Assembly: GCA_017958305.1 (NCBI GenBank)
Contig: JAGDCW010000110.1
Coordinates: 1 to 37,760 of the forward strand
DNA length: 37,760 nt
From: Bacteroidales bacterium
GTDB lineage: Bacteria > Bacteroidota > Bacteroidia > Bacteroidales > UBA1402
Reading direction: 5' to 3'
Part shown: one piece after another, positions 16,242-25,601 of the stretch
How positions within the stretch are numbered: the first letter of the stretch is position 1
Layout of the letters: the number at the start of each line of letters is the position of its first letter
Position numbers and translations under genes: made by a program
The notes under the pieces: model-generated
What the model was told of the DNA's origin: nothing
The model's input: only the letters and a program-made list of their open reading frames with translations
The model's database searches: none

Positions 16242-16958
16242 ATGACCGAAGAAAAACTTCAACTGATGTTGTGCGAGGACGACGGAAACCTGGGTTTCCT
16301 GTTGTGTGAGTATCTGCAGGCAAAGGGCTACGGTGTGGACCTGCTGCTTGACGGCGAACAAGGCTACAAAGCTTTCCAGAAAACCAAGTACGACCTATGC
16401 ATCCTGGACATCATGATGCCCAAGAAGGATGGTTTCACCCTGGCTCAGGAGATTCACATGATGAACTCCGAAGTGCCCATCATTTTCTTGACCGCCAAGA
16501 ATATGAAGGAAGATATCCTGAATGGTTTCAAACTGGGTTGCGACGACTATCTGACCAAACCTTTCAGCATGGAAGAGCTGCTGTTCCGTATCGAGGCCAT
16601 CATGCGTCGTGTCAGGGGCAAGAAGACCAGGGAAGTCACCTTCTACCAGATCGGCAACTTCTCGTTCGACGTACCCAAGCAGCTGCTCACGCTCAAAGAT
16701 GGTCCGACAACCCGTCTCACCACCAAGGAATGCGAACTGCTCACCCTGCTCTGCAGCCATCAGAACCAGATTCTGGAGCGTAACTACGCCCTGATGACCA
16801 TCTGGGGAGAGAATTCCTACTTCAATGCCCGCAGCATGGATGTCTATATCACCAAACTGCGCAAACACCTGAAGGATGATCCGGGTATCCAGATCATGAA
16901 CATCCACGGCAAGGGCTACAAACTGGTGGCTCCGCGTGGTGAGAATGGAGAGTATTGA
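16242..16958 (+). CDS. rprY: OmpR-family response regulator, RprY-like
   Basis: 238-residue DNA-binding response regulator. The receiver domain (5-120) has the acidic pocket E12-D13-D14, phosphoacceptor D56 in LCILDIMMPKKDGF, Thr in FLTAKN and Lys in YLTKPF. The winged-helix effector (about 135-232) shows RLTTKECELLTLL, the recognition region SMDVYITKLRKHL and IHGKGYKLV. Cognate partner of the kinase just upstream. RprY of Bacteroides fragilis was first found through tetracycline-efflux effects; its regulon in this organism is unknown. Last plus-strand gene before the convergent pectin operon. Confidence 0.93.
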   Translation: MTEEKLQLMLCEDDGNLGFLLCEYLQAKGYGVDLLLDGEQGYKAFQKTKYDLCILDIMMPKKDGFTLAQEIHMMNSEVPIIFLTAKNMKEDILNGFKLGCDDYLTKPFSMEELLFRIEAIMRRVRGKKTREVTFYQIGNFSFDVPKQLLTLKDGPTTRLTTKECELLTLLCSHQNQILERNYALMTIWGENSYFNARSMDVYITKLRKHLKDDPGIQIMNIHGKGYKLVAPRGENGEY

Positions 16959-16980
16959 TCGTTTGCCACACAAAAATGAG

Positions 16981-17020
16981 AATCCGCCGGAGGAGCAGCT
17001 GCTTCTTCGGCGGATTTCTT
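16981..17020. terminator. Long hairpin terminator shared by rprXY and the pectin operon
   Basis: AATCCGCCG (16981-16989) pairs with CGGCGGATT (17008-17016), and the inner bases continue the helix with two G-T pairs to an AGCT tetraloop, giving a nearly unbroken 16-bp stem. T-rich bases follow on the plus strand (TTTCTTATAT) and weaker T content on the minus strand. It lies exactly between the convergent rprY and pectinesterase genes. Confidence 0.75.
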
Positions 17021-17039
17021 ATATGCGGATTGACCCGGA

Positions 17040-18854
17040 CTAGCGGATCTGTTTCTCGACCTGGACTTTGCCGTCAGACCAGACGGTCTTGCACAGGACA
17101 AGCTGCCGGCGGCCGGTATTGTCGTCGAGGCTGATGCGGCGGCCGGTCAGATCGTAGTACTCCGTGGCCAGGAGCACGGCATTGCCCATAGTGGTCTGAT
17201 GCAGTGCGGTGGCATAGTCGGACAGGTTGCCGCGGCCACCCCATTCGTTGACGGCCAGCACCTGATAGCGGGCATTGGCATCGTCGGCGGTATAGCTGGT
17301 CTCGGTGGTGAAGCAGACAAAGTCGCCGTTCGTGCGCACTTCGGAGCAGATGGCACAGGGAACAGCTTCCCACTTGACGGTGGTGCCGCCCACCAGATTG
17401 AGCACGGGGGCAGGCAGCCGCTCGGCCATCAGGTCGGGCCGCCAGCCGTCACTGGCAGGAATGACACGATTGAAAGTGTACTGTGCGGCTTCCTCGTCGG
17501 AGATGTATTGCTTGGCATAGCCTTGGACGGTGTCGCCTACGTCCCTGAGATACCAGTACCAGTTGTTGCGCTGGCTCAGATCGACCATCTCACCGTTGGC
17601 ATAGTGGGTGTGCCAATCGGCAAAGATGATGGGGATGGCGTTGCCGAAGTGGCTGTCCCAACCTTCAGGACGCAAATAGATTTTATCGTCCAATTCCAGA
17701 TTGATGAATACAGTCTTGGGGGAGGCAATCCAGGCACGACCCAGGTAGATGGAGTCGCCGGCCACCTCGGATGTCAGGCGACAGTCTTTGAAGACATAGC
17801 CCCAAGTGGTGCCACTATGCGAGGGAGCCACGATCCAGCCGGCTTCTTCGGTGGGCTTGTGGTTCTTGATGATGTTGATTTGACAGTTTTCGAAGAAGGC
17901 GTCGCCGTCACCATAGATGAAATCGACATTGCCTTCGATGTAGCAGTCCTTGATGTACTGGCGGCTGCCGTCCCCGTCGGGGGTGCGCCAGGTGTCCTGA
18001 TAGCTCAGGGCGCGGCAGTGATAGAAGGCGGTGCGGTCTTTCAGACAGCGGATGGCCAGGGCCTGGGGATAGTCGCGGTCTTCCGAACCCCAGCGGTTGT
18101 TGTAGGTGATGTTCTCGCTGTAGAAGTTCTTGGCGTCGATGTAGGCCATGGGATCCTGCCCTTGCGAGTTCTTCACCCGGCCGGTGGCAAACTGATCGAC
18201 ATAGGCTTTCCACTGGGCTACGAATTCAGGATCTCTCGAGCCGGTATAGCCGCCATCGACCAGAAAGTCGCAGCAGATCTTTTCCTGGATGACAGTACTG
18301 TCGACATCTTCCCCGATCAGATGGATGTAGGGCTTGGAGGAGGGGATGCGCAATACACCGTTATAGACACCCTTGCGGACAAAAATGAGCCAGGGCTTGG
18401 TCTGGTTTTCAGGTGCCTTGTTGATTGCCTCCTGCACACTGGTGTAGTCACCGCTGCCGTCGGGGGCGACGATGGCGTCGAACAGCCGGGCCTCGGGCTG
18501 GGTGCGGGCCTTGGTGGTAAAGCTGAACCTTACCTCGGGCGAAGCATTGGCCGTGTTGCCTTTCTCAGAGAAGGCAGCGGCCGGCGCCACGAAGGTATAG
18601 GTGGTGGAATAGTCCAGACAGGGCAGGATGAAGGTGGCCATCTTGTTGGCGATGGAGGGCGTCAACGCCTCTCCGTTCAGCGTGCAGCCGCCATTCAGGA
18701 CTTCGATGTTTTTGTCGAACATCACGATGACACGGGCATTGATATCGACATTGACCGATCCGTCGGTCGGGACGATGCGCGTGGTGCTGAGCGTGGCCTG
18801 GAGCGTAGGCAGCAGGACCAGCAGTGACAGAAACAGAGTAAAGATTCTTTTCAT
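17040..18854 (-). CDS. Secreted pectinesterase (CE8 type) with Ig-like N-domain
   Basis: 604 aa. Expected to remove methyl ester groups from homogalacturonan outside the cell. Signal peptide ends near LQA (residue 20). An SbsA/Big_5-like Ig domain (about 22-115) begins STTRIVPTDGSVNVDINARV. The right-handed beta-helix starts near DAIVAPDGSGDYTSVQEAIN. Catalytic signatures are D287 in YQDTW, D311 in GNVDFIYGDGD, and R373 in YLGRAW, matching the Asp-Asp-Arg triad of the family. The last 45 residues contain EYYDLTGRRI and end in EKQIR, resembling a short type IX sorting tail. No lipobox. Last gene of the nine-gene operon, 1 bp after SusD2. Confidence 0.93.
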   Translation of the reverse strand: MKRIFTLFLSLLVLLPTLQATLSTTRIVPTDGSVNVDINARVIVMFDKNIEVLNGGCTLNGEALTPSIANKMATFILPCLDYSTTYTFVAPAAAFSEKGNTANASPEVRFSFTTKARTQPEARLFDAIVAPDGSGDYTSVQEAINKAPENQTKPWLIFVRKGVYNGVLRIPSSKPYIHLIGEDVDSTVIQEKICCDFLVDGGYTGSRDPEFVAQWKAYVDQFATGRVKNSQGQDPMAYIDAKNFYSENITYNNRWGSEDRDYPQALAIRCLKDRTAFYHCRALSYQDTWRTPDGDGSRQYIKDCYIEGNVDFIYGDGDAFFENCQINIIKNHKPTEEAGWIVAPSHSGTTWGYVFKDCRLTSEVAGDSIYLGRAWIASPKTVFINLELDDKIYLRPEGWDSHFGNAIPIIFADWHTHYANGEMVDLSQRNNWYWYLRDVGDTVQGYAKQYISDEEAAQYTFNRVIPASDGWRPDLMAERLPAPVLNLVGGTTVKWEAVPCAICSEVRTNGDFVCFTTETSYTADDANARYQVLAVNEWGGRGNLSDYATALHQTTMGNAVLLATEYYDLTGRRISLDDNTGRRQLVLCKTVWSDGKVQVEKQIR

Positions 18855-18855
18855 A

Positions 18856-20652
18856 TCAGTTGTTGTTTAAATCGTCGGTTTTCAGATCCCATTTCACCCA
18901 ATAGTCGCCAGCCAGGATGGCCGAACGGACCTTTTCGTAGTAGGGCGTGTTCTTGTATTTGTCGGCGATGCGATCGACCACGGCAGCGGCGCCATAGCGC
19001 TCGGCCATGCGGCATACATAGGCATAGGCCCGGCCTTCACCGGCATACTCCGACAGGGCTTCGTCCATGATGAGCAGGTCGTATTCGCGCATGCGGGCGG
19101 CCTCGTCGAAGGTTTCGTCCTTGCTGTTGTGATACAGGCCGTCGGGATAGGTGCTCTTGGTCTTGGTGAGCCAGTCGTAGATACCCATCGGGAAATCGTG
19201 GGTGTTGCCGTAGGCACAGGAGGCTACGCCGATATCGCCATAACCGCCGCCGGGGCAGAACCAGGAATTGTATTCGAAAGCCCAGTACGAGGGCAGGGTC
19301 TTGTCGGCAAATTCGTTGGTCACACCGTTGTTCATGATCACTTCGGCCTGGTGCCAGTTGCCCAGATGGTTTTCGGCTTCGGCCAGGTAGAAATGGTAGT
19401 CGTGGCCGCGGAACAGGGGGATGACGGGCTGGATCTCCACAATGCGGGTACGCAGCCACTCGCCGCGGTGATAGTAATACTTGCAGAAGCAGGTGTCACC
19501 GTCGATGATGTCCATATTGTTGCGCTGGGTCAGGCTGCGCAGGTCGGACTGGTTGTATTTGCCAATGGCGTAGTTTGAAGGTCGCAGATAGTACTTGCCG
19601 GGCGTACGCGGGCAGAAATACTCGATGATGTGGTTGGTCTGGTGATGTTCGTAATCGTACATGATGCCGGTAATCACCTGGTAGAAGTTGGTGAAGTTGC
19701 TGGCATTGTACAGTTCGTTGTAGAACATACGGTAGTATTCGGTGGCATACAGGTTGTCGGCACCCGTGCGGATCGGGATGTTGCAGGCGTAGCGCCAGTC
19801 GTTGTAGGCCACTTCGATGCCATCGTTGATGGTGCCCTGATGCACTTTGTAGAGGTATTTGATCACCGTGTCGCGCACCCAGAGATAGTCTTCGGGATTG
19901 CCCCGCCACAGCAGCAGCTCGCAGCGCAGCGTCAGGTAAGGCGGAATCATGTACTGCCAGTGGGTGTAGTTGTCGGTGACGTCCTCTTCGTTGATCCAGG
20001 CGGCCCAGTCCATGATGAGCTGGGAGGAGATGTTCTGGTCGCGATAGAGCACCAGGCCTTTGTCGAGCAGGTCGAGGCACTTGTCCACCAACTGGCTCAT
20101 ATTGCAAAGGGTAAAGGTCTCGCTGTCGCTCAGCTCTTTTTTCTCTTCCAGCGGGTCGTCAAACCAGACGGCCTGTCCGTAGATGGAGCCCATTTTCAGG
20201 TAGGCCCAGACTTTCAGACGGATGGTGCTGCTGATGAGGGCATTGAAATGGTTGATGGCCTTTTCGTCCATGTTTTCACCCGTTTTTTCCCGATAGGCCT
20301 TCATCTTGTCGATATAGTCGTTGCAGGCAATGACAATGGCATAATAGGGGGCGGGATCGGCATAGGAGTTGCCGTCGGTGGGATCGTAGGTGTAGATCTT
20401 CTGCAACTCCAGCGGCGCATTGGCGGTAACCTGGAAATAGTCGCCGCGGGTATCCGTCAGGATGATGGAATGGTCGGCGGCCTGCTGCATGCGGGTCATG
20501 ATGCCCAGGAAACCTTTGTACATTTCATCGTCCTGGCTGATGTAGTCGTCCACGTTGATGATGTCGTCGGGATCGGTCAGGAACATATCCCGGCAGGAAT
20601 TGCACCCCAGAGCCAGGGTAAGGGCGATGACAGGTAACAATATCTTTTTCAT
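18856..20652 (-). CDS. SusD/RagB-family outer-membrane lipoprotein (SusD2)
   Basis: 598-residue surface lipoprotein that should cap SusC2 and bind glycan. The signal peptide ends in a double cysteine region: C17 (ALGC) or C20 (NSCRD). The residues CRDMFLTDPDD resemble the usual SusD start, so either cysteine may be lipidated. The body is alpha-helical with TPR-like segments: RLKVWAYLKMGSIYGQAVWFDDP corresponds to the SusD region that usually reads A-x-Y-x-L, and HFYLAEAENHLGNWHQAEVI to the later helices. It is quite divergent from SusD1 in the same operon, so the pairs probably bind different ligands. 5 bp downstream of SusC2 and 1 bp upstream of the pectinesterase gene. Confidence 0.88.
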   Translation of the reverse strand: MKKILLPVIALTLALGCNSCRDMFLTDPDDIINVDDYISQDDEMYKGFLGIMTRMQQAADHSIILTDTRGDYFQVTANAPLELQKIYTYDPTDGNSYADPAPYYAIVIACNDYIDKMKAYREKTGENMDEKAINHFNALISSTIRLKVWAYLKMGSIYGQAVWFDDPLEEKKELSDSETFTLCNMSQLVDKCLDLLDKGLVLYRDQNISSQLIMDWAAWINEEDVTDNYTHWQYMIPPYLTLRCELLLWRGNPEDYLWVRDTVIKYLYKVHQGTINDGIEVAYNDWRYACNIPIRTGADNLYATEYYRMFYNELYNASNFTNFYQVITGIMYDYEHHQTNHIIEYFCPRTPGKYYLRPSNYAIGKYNQSDLRSLTQRNNMDIIDGDTCFCKYYYHRGEWLRTRIVEIQPVIPLFRGHDYHFYLAEAENHLGNWHQAEVIMNNGVTNEFADKTLPSYWAFEYNSWFCPGGGYGDIGVASCAYGNTHDFPMGIYDWLTKTKSTYPDGLYHNSKDETFDEAARMREYDLLIMDEALSEYAGEGRAYAYVCRMAERYGAAAVVDRIADKYKNTPYYEKVRSAILAGDYWVKWDLKTDDLNNN

Positions 20653-20657
20653 AAGCC

Positions 20658-23600
20658 TTAGAAATTCAAATTAAAACCGAGTTTGACAGTGCGGGGCTGC
20701 GGTATCTTGGCATAGTCGATGCCGTAGAGGGCGTCGCCGTAGCTGTAGGATGTTTCCGGATCGTTGCCCAGGTAGTTGGTCCAGGTGAGCAGGTTTTCAG
20801 CCGAGACCCACAGTTCGCCCGAACGGAAGAAGTTGGCGATCGGGTGCTCGATGCTGTAGCTCAGCGTGAGGCTGCCCAGTTTGAGATAGCTGGCATCTTC
20901 CACCCAGCGGTCGGAAAACAGGTTGTTGCCACTGGGATCGCCGTAGGCGGCGCGAGGCATGTCGGTGTGCTGTCCTTCCATCTGCCAGCGGTTCCTGACA
21001 GACTGGGCCTGGTTGTAGAAGTTGTCCATCGATTCCAGGTGGCGGCGGACCGCATTGTAGATCTTGCCGCCCAAGCTGTAGTTGAACTGGGCGTTGAGGC
21101 CAATCTGGCCGTAGCGCAAGTGGGTAAAGAAGGAACCGAAGCAGTCAGGCCGGGTACTGCCCAGCAGCACCTTGTCCTGCTCGTTGATGAAACCGTCGCT
21201 GTGATGGTCGATGAAGCGGACATCACCGGCCTGGAACTTGGCCCCTTTCGTGCCCGTCAGGTTGTCGGCCTGGGCCTGGGCCGTCGTGGCATAGATGCCG
21301 TCGGTGGCGTAGCCGTAGAACTGGTAGGGGGCTTCGCCTACTTTCAGGCGGATCACCATGTCTTCGCCCTGCGACAGCGCGTCGTATGTGATGTCGAGGT
21401 AGTCCTGCCCGCCCAGGTCTTCGACCAGGCTGCGGTTGGCCGTCAGGTTGCCGCCCAGGGTCCAGCTGAAACGGCGGGTCTCCACCGGCGTGATCCGAAG
21501 GCTCACAGTCACGCCCTTGGTCGAGACGGCTGCGGCATTCTCATAGTAGTTGTCCGATGCATAGACACTCGAAATGGCCCGCGGGATGATCAGGTCGTAG
21601 GCATAGGTGTCGTGGACATCGGCGCCCAGTTGCAGGCGGTGGCCCAGCAGACTGGCTGTCACCCCGGCGGTGAGCTGGCGCTGCTTCTCGGGTTCAAGCA
21701 GGGTGTTGGGGATGTCGCCCCGGATGATCGAACCCATCGTGAAGAAGTTGGCGCTGGTGTAGTAGTTCTTGGCGTAGTTGCTCGAGAAACGGCTGTTGCC
21801 GCTCAAGGCAGCGGATACCTGCACATCGAGGGTGTTGACCCAGTCGGGCATGACACCCAGGTTGGCGGCCATCAATTTGAGCGCACCGGCCGGATAGAAG
21901 TAGTAGAGCGGTGCATCGATGCCGCTTACCGAGCTGCCGTCGAGCGTCAGGCTCAGACTGGCATCCACGAGACGGTTCCAGGTGTAACCGCCGCGCAGGT
22001 AGTAGTTGGCCCAGGTCCAGAGATTGATATAACCGTCGGAATTTTCCTCGTCGGTGGTCTTGTCCAGGGTCTTGTAGAAGTCGTTGGCCGTATTGTAGCC
22101 GCTCGACATGTCATACTCCGAGGAGGTGGTCATGATGCGGGCGCCCACATCGGCACGCAGTTCGTGGATCTGGTCGAATATGTTGCGGTAGGCGGCATTC
22201 AGTCCGTAGTAGGAATTGCTGCGCTCCGACACGGCCTTGCGTACCGTGTTGCGGCCGATGCCGTAGAACTGCGGATAGATGGCCTGGTTGCTCACACCGG
22301 GAATAAACAGGTTTTCTTCGACATAGCGGTACTGGCGGTTGAAGGTGCCGGTCAGTTTCAGGTAGTCGAGTACCTGGTAGTTGAGTCCCATGTTGATGTT
22401 TACATCATAGATCTTGTCGCCGGCTTCGAGGGTCTTGACGATGGCCGTGGGGTTGCTTACGTTCTCGTAGGGGAACAGCGGATAGTCGTTGATGTTGGAG
22501 AAGTCGTAGGTGGCAAAAGTGTTGGTCAGCTTGCCGTCGTTGCCCGCGAAGTAGGGGCTCAACACCGGCATCTTGTACCAGGCGGCCAGCATGGGGTTGG
22601 TCTCCTCGCTCATGCCTTGTTCCTGCAGGCGGCTGTTCATGTAGGACAATCCCACCGATGTGAAGATATCCACCTTGCGGCTCACCATGATGTTGGAGTT
22701 GAGCAGGGTGTGGTAGCGTTCGGTCTTGGTGCCCGAGATGATGCCACCGTCGGAGGAATAGCCCACGCTCATGTTGTATTTGGCCACTTCGTCACCGCCT
22801 TCGACGCGGAATACGTTGTTGGTGAGGAAGGCCGAGTGGTAGATTTCGTTCTGCCAGTCGGTGTTGTTGTTGAAGATATAGGCCGTCGGATAGTCGGTCG
22901 AAGTCTGCAGGAAGGGATAATCGGTCGTGAGGGCGTTCATCGAACCGTAGCGTCCCAGACCGACCGATCGGAGGTAGTTCTTGTAGCCGTCGGCATCGAG
23001 CACATCCACGCTGCGGCCTTTCATATGCATACCGTACTGGCCGGAGAAGGAGATCCGGGTGTCGAGATTGTTGCTGGTGGCCCGCTCGGTCTCGATGACC
23101 AGCACCCCGTTGGATCCCAGACTGCCATACTGGGCAGCCTCGGCCCCGGTGAGCAGGGTGATGTTGCGGATGTCATAGATGTTGAGGGCGGCAAACAGGC
23201 TGCGGCTGTAGCCGTTGATGGCCGTCGATACTTCGGTGTCGTTGAGATAGGGCACATCGTTCACCACGATCAGGGGCGTGTTCTCGGCATACAGGGAGTG
23301 CAAACCGCCGATGTTCAGATAGGCGCCTTCGGCGGGCATTCCGCTTTTCTGTACGGTCTGTAAGCCGGGGATCTTGCCCTGGATGGCCATGTCGATGTTC
23401 ATGGCCTGGGCCATGTCTTTCTTGTTGAGCGAAGACCCTTGGGTGTAGTTTTTCCAATTCTCGGGAATCAACGTGACATGAGCCGGCTGATTGCTTTCAC
23501 TGACCGGCAGTTCGACGCTGTAGTAACCGCTCAGGGAGATTCTGACGATGGCTTGCGGTACGGTCATTTTCAGTTCGACCCGACCGGATTCATCGCTGAA

Positions 23601-23753
23601 GGCCGAAGCTTCGGCACCGGTCGATTCCACCATGACACCCTGGAGCCCCTGGCCCTTGGTATCGACAACCTTTGTGCTCAGCACAAAGCCCTGGGCCAGC
23701 ATGGAAGCCACACCCAGCAGTGATATGATGACAAAAGCAAGAGTTCTTCTCAT
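20658..23753 (-). CDS. SusC/RagA-family TonB-dependent transporter (SusC2), divergent
   Basis: 1031-residue outer-membrane importer. Signal peptide ends near SMLAQG. A carboxypeptidase-like regulatory domain (about 24-95) precedes a plug domain (about 110-230) and a 22-strand barrel. The plug is unusual: where most SusC proteins have a VLKDASA-YG-GANGVILITTK type segment, this one reads ITLLTGAEAAQYGSLGSNGV then LVIETER, and the RIRG motif is replaced by LNIGGLHSLYAEN. The end, RTVKLGFNLNF, is a normal outer-membrane insertion signal. It starts 1 bp after the FAS1-C stop and is paired with SusD2. Likely cargo is a pectin-derived oligosaccharide, inferred from context. Confidence 0.92.
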   Translation of the reverse strand: MRRTLAFVIISLLGVASMLAQGFVLSTKVVDTKGQGLQGVMVESTGAEASAFSDESGRVELKMTVPQAIVRISLSGYYSVELPVSESNQPAHVTLIPENWKNYTQGSSLNKKDMAQAMNIDMAIQGKIPGLQTVQKSGMPAEGAYLNIGGLHSLYAENTPLIVVNDVPYLNDTEVSTAINGYSRSLFAALNIYDIRNITLLTGAEAAQYGSLGSNGVLVIETERATSNNLDTRISFSGQYGMHMKGRSVDVLDADGYKNYLRSVGLGRYGSMNALTTDYPFLQTSTDYPTAYIFNNNTDWQNEIYHSAFLTNNVFRVEGGDEVAKYNMSVGYSSDGGIISGTKTERYHTLLNSNIMVSRKVDIFTSVGLSYMNSRLQEQGMSEETNPMLAAWYKMPVLSPYFAGNDGKLTNTFATYDFSNINDYPLFPYENVSNPTAIVKTLEAGDKIYDVNINMGLNYQVLDYLKLTGTFNRQYRYVEENLFIPGVSNQAIYPQFYGIGRNTVRKAVSERSNSYYGLNAAYRNIFDQIHELRADVGARIMTTSSEYDMSSGYNTANDFYKTLDKTTDEENSDGYINLWTWANYYLRGGYTWNRLVDASLSLTLDGSSVSGIDAPLYYFYPAGALKLMAANLGVMPDWVNTLDVQVSAALSGNSRFSSNYAKNYYTSANFFTMGSIIRGDIPNTLLEPEKQRQLTAGVTASLLGHRLQLGADVHDTYAYDLIIPRAISSVYASDNYYENAAAVSTKGVTVSLRITPVETRRFSWTLGGNLTANRSLVEDLGGQDYLDITYDALSQGEDMVIRLKVGEAPYQFYGYATDGIYATTAQAQADNLTGTKGAKFQAGDVRFIDHHSDGFINEQDKVLLGSTRPDCFGSFFTHLRYGQIGLNAQFNYSLGGKIYNAVRRHLESMDNFYNQAQSVRNRWQMEGQHTDMPRAAYGDPSGNNLFSDRWVEDASYLKLGSLTLSYSIEHPIANFFRSGELWVSAENLLTWTNYLGNDPETSYSYGDALYGIDYAKIPQPRTVKLGFNLNF

Positions 23754-23754
23754 A

Positions 23755-25587
23755 TTAGTAGTTGTTTTTTGTCGGACGCAGGCACCAGTGGTACATCATC
23801 AGCTGATTGACGTTGGAGGTGTTGCGGTCAGCGCCGTAAGTATATAGGTAGTACATATCCGAAGAGGAGACGGTGATGGTGAAATTGCCGTCTTTTTTGA
23901 CATTGACTATGCCGACCTGATAGCCGTCGGTATCGTAGGCCTGGGCTTTCTCGCTCAGCGACGACCAGTCGTGCCAGTTGTAGCCTTCGGGATAGCCGAT
24001 GGACGATTCACCATAGTTGTCGACCACCGAAACCGATCCACGGTCGAAGTGGTAGTTACTGCCCTGGGCATACATCACCATGTCCTTGATGAGCAGCGTG
24101 TCGTTGAACTGGATGCTCAGCGAGTACAGCAGGCTGTGCTTGAATCCCATGCGCAGGTAGTATTCGCCGGCGGGGATGAAGCATTCCTTGATGCGCTGTT
24201 CGCGCGGGTTGTTTTCCAAATAGAGCGTGCCGTCGTAGGTGACGCTACAGATGACCGGCTCGGTGTTGTAGAGCTTGGCCTTGCGGGCCGTGTCGTCGGG
24301 AATGGCGGTCAACACATGATAGTACATGGTGGGCATGGTCGGCGTCAGTTCGAAGGATCCCTGTGCGTCGTTGATGATCATCGGGTCGATCCAGTGTTTC
24401 CAGCGGAAATACTGGTTGCGCTGATCGGTGGTCATGTTGTTCCAGAGTTCGTAGAAACGGCTCTTGAGACGGTAGATGATGACGTTGTTGGGCACTTTCA
24501 TCCAGTCGATGAAGAACAGGTTGCCGTTGCTGGCCTGGATCATGTCGGCGGTGCGGACCTTCTGGACGGTGGGTCGCCACATGGCCGCGTCGGCATGGCT
24601 GAACTTGGTGCCTTCCAGGGTGTCTTTCATATAGCCGCCCACGCAGTCGATGTCGTCGGTGCCGGTGATTTCCTCGGCGCTGAGGCGGCGGTCGATGAAG
24701 CAGGCCCGGACGATCCATTTCTCAAATTTGGCACGATCGACGGAGGTGGCGGCGCGACCCAGGTAGCGGGGCACTTTGGCCAGAGCGGTGTCGAGGGCTT
24801 CCTTGATGACGGCGTTGGAGGGAACCAACACGGTGGTGTTGTAGCTTTCGCTGCGCATGTTCCACATTTCCTGGCCGTCTTCAGTGTAACGGTCCATCAA
24901 GGTGTTTTTGACGGTCCAGCCCTTGGCAGAGTCGGCATAGATGGTGTTGCCCTGTTCGTTGGTGCCGGCAGGCGTGCACTTGTCGGCATCGAACCAGATG
25001 CGTTCGTAGTCTTTGACCAACTGCTTGAAGGTCGAATACTCGGCATCGTCCAGTTGCATGATCTGGTCATAAACCGAGGGCGTGACCGTCAGCAGGTGGT
25101 CGCCGATTTCATAGATGAATGCATCCTGGGTGCGGAATACCCGGCTCAGCAGACCGTTGTTGACATAGGTCTTGCCATCGGCCGTGACCGAAATCCACAG
25201 GTTCTTGCCATACCAGGTGGAGATGCCCAGCCCGTCTTTCATGTCGGCGGGAGCCAGGGCAATATCGCTGATGCAGTAGCCGGCATAGTCGGCCTGGGTG
25301 GCATAGGGACTGGCTTCCAGCAGGCTGTTGTCGTAAACCAGCACAGTGTATTCCTGCCCGGCTTCCATCTTGTCGAAGACGCCGGCAGCGGCAAACAACT
25401 TGCTTTGGGCACTGAATTCCTGATGGGAGGCCAGGAACTCCTGCAGGGTTCCCTGGTAAATGTCCGTCTGGCTGTCAGCATTGAGCTCCTGCTGGCCATA
25501 GTGGTCGCTCCAGCTGTCCTGACAGGAACTTGTCACCAAAGCCATGGCTGCGGTGGCAAGCATCATAAGGAAGGTATGTTTTTTCAT
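23755..25587 (-). CDS. Fasciclin (FAS1) domain lipoprotein, FAS1-C
   Basis: 610 aa. Signal peptide with lipidated Cys22 (VTSSCQDSWSDHYG). The first FAS1-like domain (about 45-210) has TLQEFLASHQEFSAQSKLFA and the FAS1 H1-type YTVLVYDNSLLE segment. A second, degenerate one (about 215-380) includes TTVLVPSNAVIKEAL and GNLFFIDWMKVP. The C-terminal 200 residues are strand-rich, with the block CFIPAGEYYLRMGFKHS, and end with NVNQLMMYHWCLRP, resembling the end of FAS1-B. FAS1 folds usually mediate adhesion or ligand binding. Here a surface glycan-binding role in place of SusE/SusF is plausible but unproven. It lies 14 bp after FAS1-B and 1 bp before SusC2. Confidence 0.82.
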   Translation of the reverse strand: MKKHTFLMMLATAAMALVTSSCQDSWSDHYGQQELNADSQTDIYQGTLQEFLASHQEFSAQSKLFAAAGVFDKMEAGQEYTVLVYDNSLLEASPYATQADYAGYCISDIALAPADMKDGLGISTWYGKNLWISVTADGKTYVNNGLLSRVFRTQDAFIYEIGDHLLTVTPSVYDQIMQLDDAEYSTFKQLVKDYERIWFDADKCTPAGTNEQGNTIYADSAKGWTVKNTLMDRYTEDGQEMWNMRSESYNTTVLVPSNAVIKEALDTALAKVPRYLGRAATSVDRAKFEKWIVRACFIDRRLSAEEITGTDDIDCVGGYMKDTLEGTKFSHADAAMWRPTVQKVRTADMIQASNGNLFFIDWMKVPNNVIIYRLKSRFYELWNNMTTDQRNQYFRWKHWIDPMIINDAQGSFELTPTMPTMYYHVLTAIPDDTARKAKLYNTEPVICSVTYDGTLYLENNPREQRIKECFIPAGEYYLRMGFKHSLLYSLSIQFNDTLLIKDMVMYAQGSNYHFDRGSVSVVDNYGESSIGYPEGYNWHDWSSLSEKAQAYDTDGYQVGIVNVKKDGNFTITVSSSDMYYLYTYGADRNTSNVNQLMMYHWCLRPTKNNY

Positions 25588-25601
25588 AATCCGATAGTTT
25601 T

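Noticed and set aside
20844-23363. An 839-codon open frame on the plus strand, opposite SusC2
   Set aside because: It is antisense to a clear SusC gene, has no recognisable domain, and is a low-complexity Val/Gly/Gln/His-rich mirror of the real codons. Long antisense frames of this kind occur throughout the window (for example 229-1671, 23971-25605 and 33108-34787) because the genes avoid codons whose complements are stops.
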